A DNA stretch of 64,000 bases from Saccharomonospora azurea NA-128 (GCF_000231055.2 NZ_CM001466.1:1768898-1832897), one strand, 5' to 3'. Shown: positions 1 through 7,544, counted from the first letter of the stretch. The notes: generated from the letters alone by a model not told the origin. Translations and numbers: made by a program.

Positions 1-411
1 GGCGTGCGTGTGTAGGGCGGTGATCAGCGGCGGAAGGCGCCTGCCGACTTCGGCCATCTGGTTGGCCTGGCGCATCGCGGCGACGAGCTGCGTCTCAGCG
101 ATCAGCGGCGATAGCTCCCCCTGCGGCGGGCTGTCGTCGAGGTCGCTGTCGAGCAGGGCCGTGCGGATTGCCGGCACCGTGCTGTCGGCGTCCGGATCGC
201 GGATCTCCAGCCCGTCGCCGGTGATGTCGACGAGGCTGACCCGCAGCGCGTCCGCGATCGCGACGAGGGTGCTGCGCCGGTCGACGGCCGCCCTACCGTT
301 TTCGATCTTCGACAGGTAGCCCTTCGTGATCCCGGCGAGCCCGGCGGCCTGCTCCAGGGTGAGGCCGCGCCAGCGGCGGAGGCGGCGGATGGTTGCCCCG
401 ATCGTGTTCAT
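1..411 (-). CDS. XRE-family helix-turn-helix regulator, N-terminal part (3' end lies outside the window)
   Basis: Reading leftwards from ATG 409-411, the frame is open to the window edge (137 codons, no stop). Residues about 5-60 form a classic XRE helix-turn-helix with the recognisable elements RRLRRWRGLTLEQAAGLAG, TKGYLSKIENGR and LVAIADALRVS. The following 75 residues are hydrophilic and acidic and suggest a longer, two-domain regulator. A leaderless-type promoter is likely: a TACCGT -10 box (complement of 419-424) lies 7 nt from the ATG and there is no Shine-Dalgarno (SD) sequence. The gene is divergent from three small overlapping genes, and a perfect palindrome between them is a probable binding site for this protein (inference). 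The C-terminal effector domain is not visible. Confidence 0.85.
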   Translation of the reverse strand, partial: MNTIGATIRRLRRWRGLTLEQAAGLAGITKGYLSKIENGRAAVDRRSTLVAIADALRVSLVDITGDGLEIRDPDADSTVPAIRTALLDSDLDDSPPQGELSPLIAETQLVAAMRQANQMAEVGRRLPPLITALHTHA

Positions 412-418
412 GTCGACG

Positions 419-475
419 ACGGTACCTGCTGGGTTTCCTGTTTGGAAACCTCCGCTGTGATCGCGCGCATACGGT
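419..475. promoter_or_regulatory. Divergent promoter region with a central 19-bp operator-like palindrome (432-450)
   Basis: The palindrome GGTTTCC-TGTTT-GGAAACC occupies 432-450, with perfect 7-bp arms and a 5-nt spacer. On its left, TACCGT (complement of 419-424) is positioned as the -10 box of the regulator gene. On its right, TACGGT (470-475) sits 6 nt before the ATG at 482. With 17-nt spacers both -35 regions would fall at 442-452, inside or touching the palindrome. A protein bound there could therefore repress both promoters, as XRE regulators often do. The palindrome and boxes are seen directly; binding and promoter activity are inferred. Confidence 0.6.
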
Positions 476-481
476 CCGCCC

Positions 482-619
482 ATGAGCTGGAACAGCGGAT
501 CGTGCCGCGGCGGGGGCCGTGCTTTGTGGACGGGGCAGGAAACGACACCGGCCACGACGGAGAACGATCAGGAGAGCGCGGACACGAAGTCGTCGAGCGA
601 CGAGAGCGGTGACCAGTGA
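482..619 (+). CDS. Small hydrophilic protein, 45 aa, first gene of a three-gene overlapping operon
   Basis: ATG at 482 opens a 45-codon frame ending in TGA 617-619. This TGA overlaps the GTG start of the next gene (GTGA, 616-619), an arrangement typical of translational coupling. A TACGGT -10 box lies 6 nt upstream and no SD is present, so the message is probably leaderless. The product starts MSWNSGSCRGGG and then becomes Ser/Thr/Asp/Glu rich (ESADTKSSSDESGDQ at the end); it looks disordered. I do not recognise a family. The coupled overlap and the well-placed promoter are the reasons for calling it a gene despite its size. Confidence 0.5.
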   Translation: MSWNSGSCRGGGRALWTGQETTPATTENDQESADTKSSSDESGDQ

Positions 620-834
620 TCGCCCGCGACCGCGAGCTGTTGGCACGGCTCGGACAGGTGAACGCCAGCATCGGTGAGGTCGCGCTCGCGCTCATGGCGG
701 CGCAGGACGGTGGTGAACTCCCCGCCGACGGGCTCCGCGAGGTCGGCCAGGCGCTGCACACGCTCGCCGACGACATGGTCGCCCGCGCCGACGAGATCCA
801 GAGCCGCCCCGCGATCGAGGAGGCCCCGTGTTGA
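616..834 (+). CDS. Small helical hypothetical protein, 72 aa
   Basis: The GTG start at 616 overlaps the upstream stop by 4 bp, and the TGA at 832-834 overlaps the next gene's start at 828. The 72-residue product is amphipathic and predicted mostly alpha-helical (heptad-like Leu/Ala pattern in RELLARLGQVNASIGEVALA and in LREVGQALHTLADDMV), with no signal peptide or Cys motif. The only Cys is the last residue. The family is unknown. Its position between two other tiny genes, next to an XRE regulator, resembles the accessory small-gene operons of actinobacterial integrated elements or regulator-partner modules, but nothing here proves that. Confidence 0.6.
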   Translation: MIARDRELLARLGQVNASIGEVALALMAAQDGGELPADGLREVGQALHTLADDMVARADEIQSRPAIEEAPC

Positions 835-1037
835 CCGACTGCCCCGTCCTCGACCGCACGCCCGTCGACGACATCGAGCAGACCGCACAGATTCGACTGC
901 CCGGCCTGTGGCAATGGCCCGTCCGCGACCCCGACGACGTACTCGACGAAGCGCGCGCCGCGCTGCGCCACCCGACAGAGCCTGACCTGCCGATCCTCGA
1001 AGCCGTCCTCGCCGGGCTGCACCGCCTGGCCGCGTAG
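828..1037 (+). CDS. Small hypothetical protein, 69 aa, last gene of the overlapping trio
   Basis: GTG at 828 overlaps the preceding stop by 7 bp. The frame runs to TAG 1035-1037. The product begins with an acidic segment (TPVDDIEQTAQIRLPGLWQWP) and ends in a helical stretch (LDEARAALR, LEAVLAGLHRL). No family is recognised and no membrane segment is present. The next gene on the other strand ends only 66 bp away, so this operon stops here. Co-expression with the two preceding small genes is inferred from the overlaps. Confidence 0.6.
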   Translation: MLTDCPVLDRTPVDDIEQTAQIRLPGLWQWPVRDPDDVLDEARAALRHPTEPDLPILEAVLAGLHRLAA

Positions 1038-1103
1038 CCCCCGGTCGGCGCGGGTCGAGCCCCCTACCGCCGCGCTCCCCGCCGGCTCCCCGCGCCGACC
1101 GGG

Positions 1104-2990
1104 CTACTTCCAGTCCTTGTTCGACCAATCGCCGATCACCGGGGGCGCGACGACCTCCTCGGGGTTGAAGAGCCCGTCCTCGTCGGTCAGGTAACCCGCG
1201 ACGCGGTGCTCGTTGTCGCCCTCCTGCTGGCGGGCACCACCGGCAGGAGGCATCCCGCCGGCCATCGGCATCGCCGCCCCGCGTGCCCCCGGCCCCTGCT
1301 GTGCCGCGCGCATCGCCGCGTCGGCTGCTCCACCCGGCCCTCGCAGTGCCGCGGAGTTCTGGCCCGCAGCGCTGCCGCCCGACGCGGCGCCTCCGCCAGC
1401 CGCGCCTCCGCCGGCCGCGCCACCACCGGCCGCGCCACCACCGACACCGCCGGGCAGGCCCGCCGCGCCACCACCGGCTCCACCGCCGACGCCACCACCG
1501 ATGCCGGGCATCTTGGGTCGCGGGGCGCCCGAGTCGAGCGGCGGGACCGTCCCGGGAGCGCCGGGCGGGAACGCCGCCGGCGGCCCGAACCGCTGACTGG
1601 CGGGGTCGTTCGGGAAGTTCGGGACGGGGGGCACCGACATGCCCGGCACCCGGTTCGAGCCCGGCGACAGCTCGGGCGGCGTGTACGTCGAGGGTGCCGT
1701 GAACGTCGACGGAGACGTGCCGGAGTAGTCGGGGACCTCGTACTGGGGCAGCGGAGGCACGTCGCCGGGCGCGAACGACTGGCCACCGGGGGCCGCGCCA
1801 CCGGACGGGAGGTCGGGAACCTGCACAGGCGGCGGAACGTACTGCCCCTGCTGGCCCGCCCCCGGATAGGCCTGCCCACCGGGAACTCCGACGCCACCGG
1901 AGCCGCCCGCCCCGTACGGCGCATGGGGCTCGTACGCCGACACCGGGGACCCATCCGGCCCGACCCGCGGCGCCCCGAGGGCCACCTCGTGCTCGGCGGC
2001 GTGCTCGGCGGCGTGCTCGGCGGTGTTCTCGACGGTGTTCTCGGCGCTCCCCACGGTCTTGCCCGGGAGCCCTCGACTCATCATCGTCAGCGGGCTCAAC
2101 GGCTGCTCACCGCCTCCGGGCGAAGCGCCACCGCCTCCACCGCCCCCGAGCTTCGGCGGCGGAGTAAAGTAAGGCATGTCGGTGGCCTCGCCGATCGTGG
2201 CGTCGAACTGCTTCATCAACCGGGCCGCTTGTTCACGCGCCGCGCGCTGCTCCTCGGCCTTGGCCGCCACCACCGGCAGATACATGCCGTACGACACGGG
2301 ATCGACCGTCCGCAGCAGGTTGGCGTGGGCCGCCTCGACCGAGAAGTCCACGGGCGGGTTGGCCGCCATCTGCTTCTGGGTCTCGTTCAATGTCTGCGAG
2401 TGGATCTGCTGCTGCCGGCCGGTCAGCACCGACCCCTGAGCCGTCCGCCCCAACCACCGGGCCACCTCGGCGAGGTGCTCGCGTGCGGCGTCACCGCCCT
2501 CGCCGGCCCAGTCGCCCATGCTGTCCTCGATGGCCTCGGCCACGGCCTTCTGGTGCAGCGACAGCTCGTTGCCGAACCGCACCCACTCCTCGGACGTCTC
2601 GGCGATCGCCGCCGAGTCGGCGTTCGTGTTGAGCACCTCGACCATGTACTCGTGGGAGGCGTTGTCCCACAGCGTGTTCGGCGGCTCGTCCTTCGGTCGG
2701 AGGTCGAGGCCGTCCCCGAGGCCGTCCCGGAACGACTTCAGAGTCGCCGAGTAGGTCGCCTGGATGATCGCGTCCTGGACCTGCTCGTTCCCCGGCACGG
2801 GCGAGAAGATCTGCGCGAGAACCGTGGCCGCCGACCGGATGTCGTCGCCGGACAGAGCTTCGTCCCCCACCGGACCGACGTAGAACCGGGACGACGAGTC
2901 GGCGGTCACGTCGTAGTAGGAGCTGTCGGGGTCGTAGTCAGGGCTCGTGGGGTCCGACACCGCGCGGACCTTGTCGTCCGGAGTGGACAC
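1104..2990 (-). CDS. PPE/WXG-type putative type VII secretion substrate, 628 aa with Gly/Pro-rich tail
   Basis: GTG start at 2990. Residues about 90-265 are strongly helical and carry a W-x-G turn (SMGDWAGEGGDAA) like WXG100/PPE proteins. From about 280 to 580 the protein is a Gly/Pro/Ala-rich low-complexity linker, including a four-residue repeat encoded by a 12-bp tandem repeat and a GGGAA repeat. The last 35 residues (EHRVAGYLTDEDGLF, then VVAPPVIGDW) match the conserved C-terminal EHR...APPVIG signature I associate with actinomycete T7SS-linked PPE-like proteins. An EspG-type chaperone and a small helical protein lie immediately upstream in the same orientation, as expected for a PE/PPE-EspG set. 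No ESX core gene is in the window, so this is an orphan set. Export and function are inferred. Confidence 0.75.
   Translation of the reverse strand: MSTPDDKVRAVSDPTSPDYDPDSSYYDVTADSSSRFYVGPVGDEALSGDDIRSAATVLAQIFSPVPGNEQVQDAIIQATYSATLKSFRDGLGDGLDLRPKDEPPNTLWDNASHEYMVEVLNTNADSAAIAETSEEWVRFGNELSLHQKAVAEAIEDSMGDWAGEGGDAAREHLAEVARWLGRTAQGSVLTGRQQQIHSQTLNETQKQMAANPPVDFSVEAAHANLLRTVDPVSYGMYLPVVAAKAEEQRAAREQAARLMKQFDATIGEATDMPYFTPPPKLGGGGGGGASPGGGEQPLSPLTMMSRGLPGKTVGSAENTVENTAEHAAEHAAEHEVALGAPRVGPDGSPVSAYEPHAPYGAGGSGGVGVPGGQAYPGAGQQGQYVPPPVQVPDLPSGGAAPGGQSFAPGDVPPLPQYEVPDYSGTSPSTFTAPSTYTPPELSPGSNRVPGMSVPPVPNFPNDPASQRFGPPAAFPPGAPGTVPPLDSGAPRPKMPGIGGGVGGGAGGGAAGLPGGVGGGAAGGGAAGGGAAGGGAASGGSAAGQNSAALRGPGGAADAAMRAAQQGPGARGAAMPMAGGMPPAGGARQQEGDNEHRVAGYLTDEDGLFNPEEVVAPPVIGDWSNKDWK
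1989..2048. repeat. 12-bp tandem repeat, five units, inside the PPE-like gene
   Basis: Five consecutive 12-bp units (two identical copies of GTGCTCGGCGGC, then GTGCTCGGCGGT, GTTCTCGACGGT and GTTCTCGGCGCT) span 1989-2048. On the coding strand they give four-residue repeats of the AEHA / ENTV type. Because 12 is a multiple of 3, unit gain or loss would change linker length without a frameshift. Confidence 0.85.
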
Positions 2991-3029
2991 TCCAGTACTC
3001 CTCGTTCTCGTCGAGTGGATGGTGACGGA

Positions 3030-3431
3030 TCAGGACGGCGACAGGCCCTCGATCGACTTCTGATGTGCCGCCTCGGTCTCGCTGTAGCCACGTTTGGCCG
3101 CGCGGATCGCCTCGATGTACTGCGGAAGTTCGTCGCGCGCCGCCCTCAGCTGCGTGAGCAGGCCGTACTCGTCGGAGGCCGTGGCCACGGTGCGCTGCGC
3201 GGTCCACTGCGCCGTGGCGCTCACACTCAACGGAGGGTTCGTGGCGAGTTTCTCGAGCGTCGACCAGCGCTCTTCCAGCAGATCCACCATGTCCTGCAGG
3301 GCCCGGATCATGCGCTCGCCCGTGGTGTCGTCCACCGAGAAACCCTGGCCCGTGGCCATGCGTTTCAGTTCGAGCCCGCTCAGCGTCCTGGTGAAGACCA
3401 TCGCCTGGTCACCGTCGTCGTTCACGTTCAT
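3030..3431 (-). CDS. Small helical T7SS-associated protein (PE-like partner candidate), 133 aa
   Basis: The frame starts at 3431, with an alternative ATG 11 codons later at MVFTRTLSG. It is almost entirely helical (ERMIRALQDMVDLLEERW, YGLLTQLRAARDELPQYIEAIRAA) with no signal peptide and no Cys. It lies 17 bp downstream of the EspG-type gene and 39 bp upstream of the PPE-like gene, all on the minus strand. By position and size it is the probable heterodimer partner of the PPE-like protein, analogous to PE proteins, although the PE motif itself is not obvious. Function is therefore inferred from context; the gene call is secure. Confidence 0.65.
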   Translation of the reverse strand: MNVNDDGDQAMVFTRTLSGLELKRMATGQGFSVDDTTGERMIRALQDMVDLLEERWSTLEKLATNPPLSVSATAQWTAQRTVATASDEYGLLTQLRAARDELPQYIEAIRAAKRGYSETEAAHQKSIEGLSPS

Positions 3432-3448
3432 CTCACACTCCGGAGCTC

Positions 3449-4279
3449 TCAGTACGCCCGCGCGAGCCCGTCGCGGAAGGCGCCCGCGACGTCGGCCCGA
3501 CCCGCCGGCCTGTACGTGATGACCTGTTCGTCCTGCTCACGCTCCGACAGCACCAGGTAGCGCCCCTCCTCGGTGTCGAGCCAGCCCCAGGAGCGCGACA
3601 CGGTGCCACCGCGCCCGCTCACTCCGATCGCCCCACCACCGAGCCGCCGCCCTGCCATGGCCTGCCGCAGCCGGTCCTCGTCACCGGCCCGAAAGCCACG
3701 TCGCGCGCCGCGGGGAACGTCGACCCGGCCCGCGACTTGGAGGTTGCCGAAGGCGTCGGTCTCCTCCTCGTCCTCCGCCCGCTCGGCCGCCTTGCGCGCG
3801 TCCCAGGCGGTCGCGGGTGCGTCGGCGCGAGCGCGGAGGACGACCTCCGAGCCGGCCACGGGCGGCATGTCGGGCAGCACACCCGTCAGAACGTCGACGA
3901 TCTCGTCGTCGGAGAACAGGGAGAACAGCAGGTCGTCGGACTTGGCGTTCTGCGTGACGCCGAGCGCCTGGGCTCCGTCGGTGAGCACGAGGACGGCGAT
4001 GTCGTCACCGAAGCCGTCGACACCACTGATGCTTCCACTGACCCGGTGGTCGGCGAACAGGCCGAACGCCGTGCGCACGGCGGGGTGCAGCACCGTGCTC
4101 GTGGCCAGCCCCCGCTCGACGAGCTGCTCCGCGACGAGGATCGCCAGGCGGCGCCGTCTCGCCGGGTCAGTGGTCGTGTTACGCAGCTTCAAGGGGAAGC
4201 GGCGGACATTCACGCCGAGCGCCTGCCCGACGATGTCGGCCTCCACACTGCCCAACGTGAATTCGAAGGTTTCGGACAC
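3449..4279 (-). CDS. ESX secretion-associated protein of the EspG family (T7SS chaperone), 276 aa
   Basis: The product opens MSETFEFTLGSVEADIVGQA, followed by the alternating beta/alpha pattern of EspG proteins (VRRFPLKLRN, FGLFADHRVSGSISG, IAVLVLTDGAQALGV, and a C-terminal DTEEGRYLVLSERE ... VTYRPAGRADVAGAFRDGL). EspG proteins are cytosolic chaperones that bind PE/PPE pairs and deliver them to an ESX secretion system. Length fits the family (about 250-300 aa). It is the first gene of a three-gene minus-strand unit with the PE-like and PPE-like genes. The family assignment is by pattern recognition and has not been checked by a profile search. Confidence 0.75.
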   Translation of the reverse strand: MSETFEFTLGSVEADIVGQALGVNVRRFPLKLRNTTTDPARRRRLAILVAEQLVERGLATSTVLHPAVRTAFGLFADHRVSGSISGVDGFGDDIAVLVLTDGAQALGVTQNAKSDDLLFSLFSDDEIVDVLTGVLPDMPPVAGSEVVLRARADAPATAWDARKAAERAEDEEETDAFGNLQVAGRVDVPRGARRGFRAGDEDRLRQAMAGRRLGGGAIGVSGRGGTVSRSWGWLDTEEGRYLVLSEREQDEQVITYRPAGRADVAGAFRDGLARAY

Positions 4280-5017
4280 GGTGCCGAAAGCCGCCCTTCT
4301 GGGAACACCAAGTTGGATGAGAACACGAAGATGCCGCCTCGTTCGCGGACGCTCGACAGTGGATCACACCGCACTCCCCATGCACAATATGCGCCACTGA
4401 CATCGCTCATCTGAGCGCATGCCCGACGAATTCACTCCCCTCCCTGGACCACCCTCGACACGTGCCACTAGATTGAGCGAACAACGACGCACCCGCTCCC
4501 TCAGGCGGCAGACCCGGTTGCTTTTCGTGCCGATATGCGGACACCGACGTTCGCCGTTCTCGCCTGTCCGATGCCGTGACCGCACCGGGTCGACATCGAC
4601 GCTTCCCTTGGGGTGTCACGTTTGCCGGACTCGGTGGGCGGCCGCGCGCAGCGACAGGGTCGCCGACTCGGTGGCGTCCCGACGCTCGCGAACCACCTCG
4701 GTCACCTTCCTATTCCGCCCTCACCAAGGCAGGCAGAGGAAAGCCACTCGCGTGCGCGGTCAGACACTTATCCGGATCGCCTTCCCGCACCGGGCAATCC
4801 ACAAGGGACTGCTTTTTTGGCTCGATTTGCGGAACTGCTCGCTTTTCCTTTCTGGTCCACCCACCACAAGGCTCTCACCTTGCGATGCGGAATATGCGCC
4901 ACCATGCCGGCGGAGCGTGCCCCCAGAACACGGTCGGCTCGGCACTCGGCCGGTGACGGCGATGGGCACGGCGATCCAGCGTCGCCGCGCCCATCGAAGC
5001 GAACAGCACAACCGTCC
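4280..5017. other. 738-bp intergenic stretch without a convincing gene
   Basis: No frame here has plausible codon composition; the longest plus-strand frame (4419-5024) is Arg/Pro/Cys rich with no family resemblance. Local GC is lower than in the neighbouring genes. A 12-bp word AATATGCGCCAC occurs twice (4386-4397 and 4891-4902). The right-hand side presumably holds the terminator of the lysozyme gene and the left-hand side the promoter of the EspG-type gene. I see no tRNA, repeat array or IS end. Confidence 0.6.
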
Positions 5018-6007
5018 TCAGTAGATGAAATCGAGAGAACCGTAGTACTCGTAGCGACTGTCGGGTTTCGGGTACTCGTAGTACACCGCGCCGCTCGTGG
5101 CACCCTTGGGAATCTCCACCCTCCAGGGCCGCAGGCGGTGGATGGTCTTGCCGCCGTCCGGCGCCGGATTGCCCCGGAAGTCGAACTTCGGCATGCCGTC
5201 CTCGCCCTTGCCGTCCGGATACTTGTTCCCCACGAAGAACAGCGCCTTCACCTTGAGCTCGCCGTGTGGGCAGTTGATGGCGAGTTTCTCGGCTCCTTCG
5301 GGAATCTGGAAACTCTGGGCGTGCGTTCCCATGTTCAGCCTGAGCGGCATGGTGTCCTCCTGTTGCGGTCTCGACGGCCCTCCACCTGTCCCGTTGAACA
5401 GCGCCCGAAGTTGCGCGAGCGTGCCCCGGTAGGCGTTGCCGTCGATGGGGGAACGTCCGGCCACCCTGGCCGAACTCGTGAACTGAAGCACGGCGACCCG
5501 CAGACCGCCGTAGCCGTTCCAGTAGTGAGCGGGCACGTCGGCGTACTCGTCCTTGATGTCTCCGACGACGTTGTCCGGGTAGCGCGACGACCACAACGGC
5601 GGCAGACCGGACAGGGAGGGTGAACCGATCTGCTGCCAGTACCACCGCGGCATGTACAGCAGCGGCACGGAGTACCCCGCCGCCCGAAGCCGCTTCACGA
5701 TGTCGCGGGTGAGCGAGACGTTCCCGCTGTTCGCCTCGACGTCAGGGATGACGGGCACCGTTGTCGGCACCACCTTGCGAACGTGCGCCACCTGGGACGC
5801 CGCACTGATTCCGCTGCGCTGATAGTGGTAGGCGGCGTAGGGTTTCCCCGTCTTGCGTGCCTTCGCCACATTCTCGGCGAAGCGGGAGTCGGTGAAGCCG
5901 TTCCCCTCCGTGGCCTTGAAGATGAAGAAGTCGATGCCCTCTCTGGCTGCCCGTTCGACATCGAAGCTGCCCTGGTGGTGCGAGATGTCGATCCCGAATA
6001 TGGGCAT
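5018..6007 (-). CDS. GH25-family lysozyme (muramidase) with C-terminal beta-rich domain, 329 aa
   Basis: ATG at 6005-6007 was chosen over an upstream in-frame start because GGGGAG lies just upstream and the protein then begins MPIFGIDISHHQG, the canonical GH25 N-terminus. Residues 1-200 are the GH25 barrel: DISHHQG, FIFKATEG, AYHYQRSG, and DVEAN carrying the catalytic acidic pair. GH25 enzymes cleave the MurNAc-GlcNAc bond of peptidoglycan. Residues about 220-329 are a separate beta-rich domain (FQIPEGAEKLAINCPHGELKVKALFFV and onward) that I do not recognise. There is no signal peptide or transmembrane segment, which is odd for an extracytoplasmic enzyme. Export by T7SS or a lysis-dependent route is possible but unproven. 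Confidence 0.85.
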   Translation of the reverse strand: MPIFGIDISHHQGSFDVERAAREGIDFFIFKATEGNGFTDSRFAENVAKARKTGKPYAAYHYQRSGISAASQVAHVRKVVPTTVPVIPDVEANSGNVSLTRDIVKRLRAAGYSVPLLYMPRWYWQQIGSPSLSGLPPLWSSRYPDNVVGDIKDEYADVPAHYWNGYGGLRVAVLQFTSSARVAGRSPIDGNAYRGTLAQLRALFNGTGGGPSRPQQEDTMPLRLNMGTHAQSFQIPEGAEKLAINCPHGELKVKALFFVGNKYPDGKGEDGMPKFDFRGNPAPDGGKTIHRLRPWRVEIPKGATSGAVYYEYPKPDSRYEYYGSLDFIY

Positions 6008-6203
6008 TGGTTCACTCCCCACTTTTTCGGAACTTGCCCTTGCTGCGCCGCACACCTCCCTCGCTGCCTCAGCGGTTCGTCGTGTCCACTCTGTGATGTA
6101 ACCCGCACGGAGAGTGTCATCGCAAGACTGCTGTCTGGGTGAATACGGGGAATGGTCGCCGGAAAAATGTGAATTGCTTTTCTACCGCGCCGACGACGAT
6201 CAC

Positions 6204-7034
6204 TCAACGGGAACGACCGCGTACCACCAGAACGTCGGCCGGCGCGTACCGGAGCACGCTCTGCGCGACGCTGCCCAGCAGAACCCGTTCGAAGCGGGTA
6301 CTGGATCCGCTGCCCGTCACCACGAGGTCGGCGGCGTAGTGCGACACCAACTCCGGCAACGCCCGTTGCGGCGCGCCCGAGCCGACCACGACGGCGTCCG
6401 GGCGGGGAGTGAGCTGCTCGGCGAGAGCCTCGATCCGGGGACGGATCTCCGCGGTACTCGCTTCGCGTAGCCGTGCGAGGTCGGCCTCGTCCCGACCCTG
6501 CAGGCGCAGCAGCTGTTCGCCGATGACGACGCTCACGTGCGCGAGGAGGTGTGTGGCGGACGGCGTCAACGCGGTCCCGAACTCGGCGGCGCGCCGCGCG
6601 GGCTCGGTGTGGTCGACCGCCAACACCACGGTCCGGTAGTCGGCGACGGGGGTTCGGACCACCAGCACCGGAATACTGCTCGCGCGGGCGACGTTCTCCG
6701 TCGTCGGGCCGGTCAGGTTGCCCGCGAGGCCGCGGCCACCGTGGGCTCCGAGGACGAGCAGATCGGCCGAGCGCTCGGCCGCCATGGCGAGGATCGTGTC
6801 CGACACCGGACCCTGGCGGAGCACGAGCTCGGCCTCGTCACCGGCGTGGGTGGCAACATGCTCTTCGAACGCGTCGGCGGCGAAAGAGGAGAGCTCGTCC
6901 GCCAACGACGGCGACACGACGCTCACCACGATCAGCTGCGCGCCGTGCGCAGCGGCCAGCCGAGCTGCTCTGCGCACCGCCAGACCGGCCCCGACGGACA
7001 GGTCCGTGGCCGCCAGCACTCGACGCAGACGCAC
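6204..7034 (-). CDS. Universal stress protein, tandem UspA domains, 276 aa
   Basis: Two UspA folds in tandem. Domain 1 (about 1-135) begins RRVLAATDLSVGA and contains the nucleotide-binding loop GAHGGRGLAGNLTGPTTENV. Domain 2 (about 140-275) begins TVVLAVDHTE and contains TGSGSSTRFERVLLGSVAQS. Both match the G-2X-G-9X-G(S/T) ATP-binding pattern. Tandem Usp proteins are cytoplasmic ATP-binding stress proteins, common in actinobacteria under hypoxia or redox control. The gene is monocistronic, with 196 bp to the lysozyme gene downstream. The exact role is unknown. Confidence 0.9.
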   Translation of the reverse strand: MRLRRVLAATDLSVGAGLAVRRAARLAAAHGAQLIVVSVVSPSLADELSSFAADAFEEHVATHAGDEAELVLRQGPVSDTILAMAAERSADLLVLGAHGGRGLAGNLTGPTTENVARASSIPVLVVRTPVADYRTVVLAVDHTEPARRAAEFGTALTPSATHLLAHVSVVIGEQLLRLQGRDEADLARLREASTAEIRPRIEALAEQLTPRPDAVVVGSGAPQRALPELVSHYAADLVVTGSGSSTRFERVLLGSVAQSVLRYAPADVLVVRGRSR

Positions 7035-7138
7035 GCGGGCACCTCTTCCGACTCGCCAATGACCCGAGAGGCCAGGCTAACCGGAAATGCGGAGAACCAC
7101 TGGTTTCCTGCGATGCGCGGTGACGGCGCGTGGACTGC

Positions 7139-7462
7139 TCAGTGACGGCGCGACCGGGAACGGCGCGAACTCGACGAGCGATGCCGGTTGTTGTTCTTCC
7201 GATTGTTCGGACCGGCGGAGGACGGGGTACGTGACCCCGGAGAAGTCGACGACGGGGTCGTCGGTGCGGCGGCGGACGTCACCGCGGACGCGGGAGGCGC
7301 TTGGAAGAGAGCGGGGCCGCCGATGCCGGTCTCCCGCGGGTCTTCGAGCTCCCGGTAGTCGACCGGCTCTTCATGAACGATGTGGCTGAACGGAACCACG
7401 CCCGCGTCAGCCGAGTCATCGTGAGATGTTGCTTCGGGCATGGAATTGGACGATGAGTGCAA
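7139..7462 (-). CDS. Small protein with Arg/Ser/Asn-rich basic tail, downstream of the cold-shock gene, about 107 aa
   Basis: The best start is TTG at 7460-7462: AGGGAGAAG lies upstream with 6-nt spacing. The first ATG (7441) is 21 nt further on. The N-terminal half is acidic (HDDSADAGVVPFSHIVHEEP, DYRELEDPRETGIGG), the middle is Pro/Ser/Thr rich, and the end is an Arg/Asn/Ser tail (NNRKNNNRHRSSSSRRSRSR) resembling the basic RNA-binding tails of actinobacterial DEAD-box helicases. The cold-shock gene ends 82 bp upstream in the same direction, so co-transcription is likely. The family is not recognised; an RNA-related role is inference from tail and context. Confidence 0.55.
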   Translation of the reverse strand: MHSSSNSMPEATSHDDSADAGVVPFSHIVHEEPVDYRELEDPRETGIGGPALFQAPPASAVTSAAAPTTPSSTSPGSRTPSSAGPNNRKNNNRHRSSSSRRSRSRRH

Positions 7463-7544
7463 AAACTTCTCCCTGTGCGACACGGTGAGGTGGTCGCGAG
7501 CGCGGGACGCCGCGAAGTGACTCCGCGGCGTCCCGCAGGTGCAC

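Noticed and set aside
1-1037. Left end of an integrative element or prophage
   Set aside because: XRE plus tiny genes is suggestive, but no integrase, att repeat or tRNA is visible, and the window is cut here.
1206-3560. 784-codon plus-strand open frame
   Set aside because: Antisense to the PPE-like and partner genes; Arg/Gly/Pro-rich shadow typical of high-GC DNA, with no family resemblance.
4419-5024. 201-codon plus-strand frame in the gene-free gap
   Set aside because: Arg/Pro/Cys-rich composition, no SD or -10 box at the start, no recognisable domain; overlaps the lysozyme gene end.
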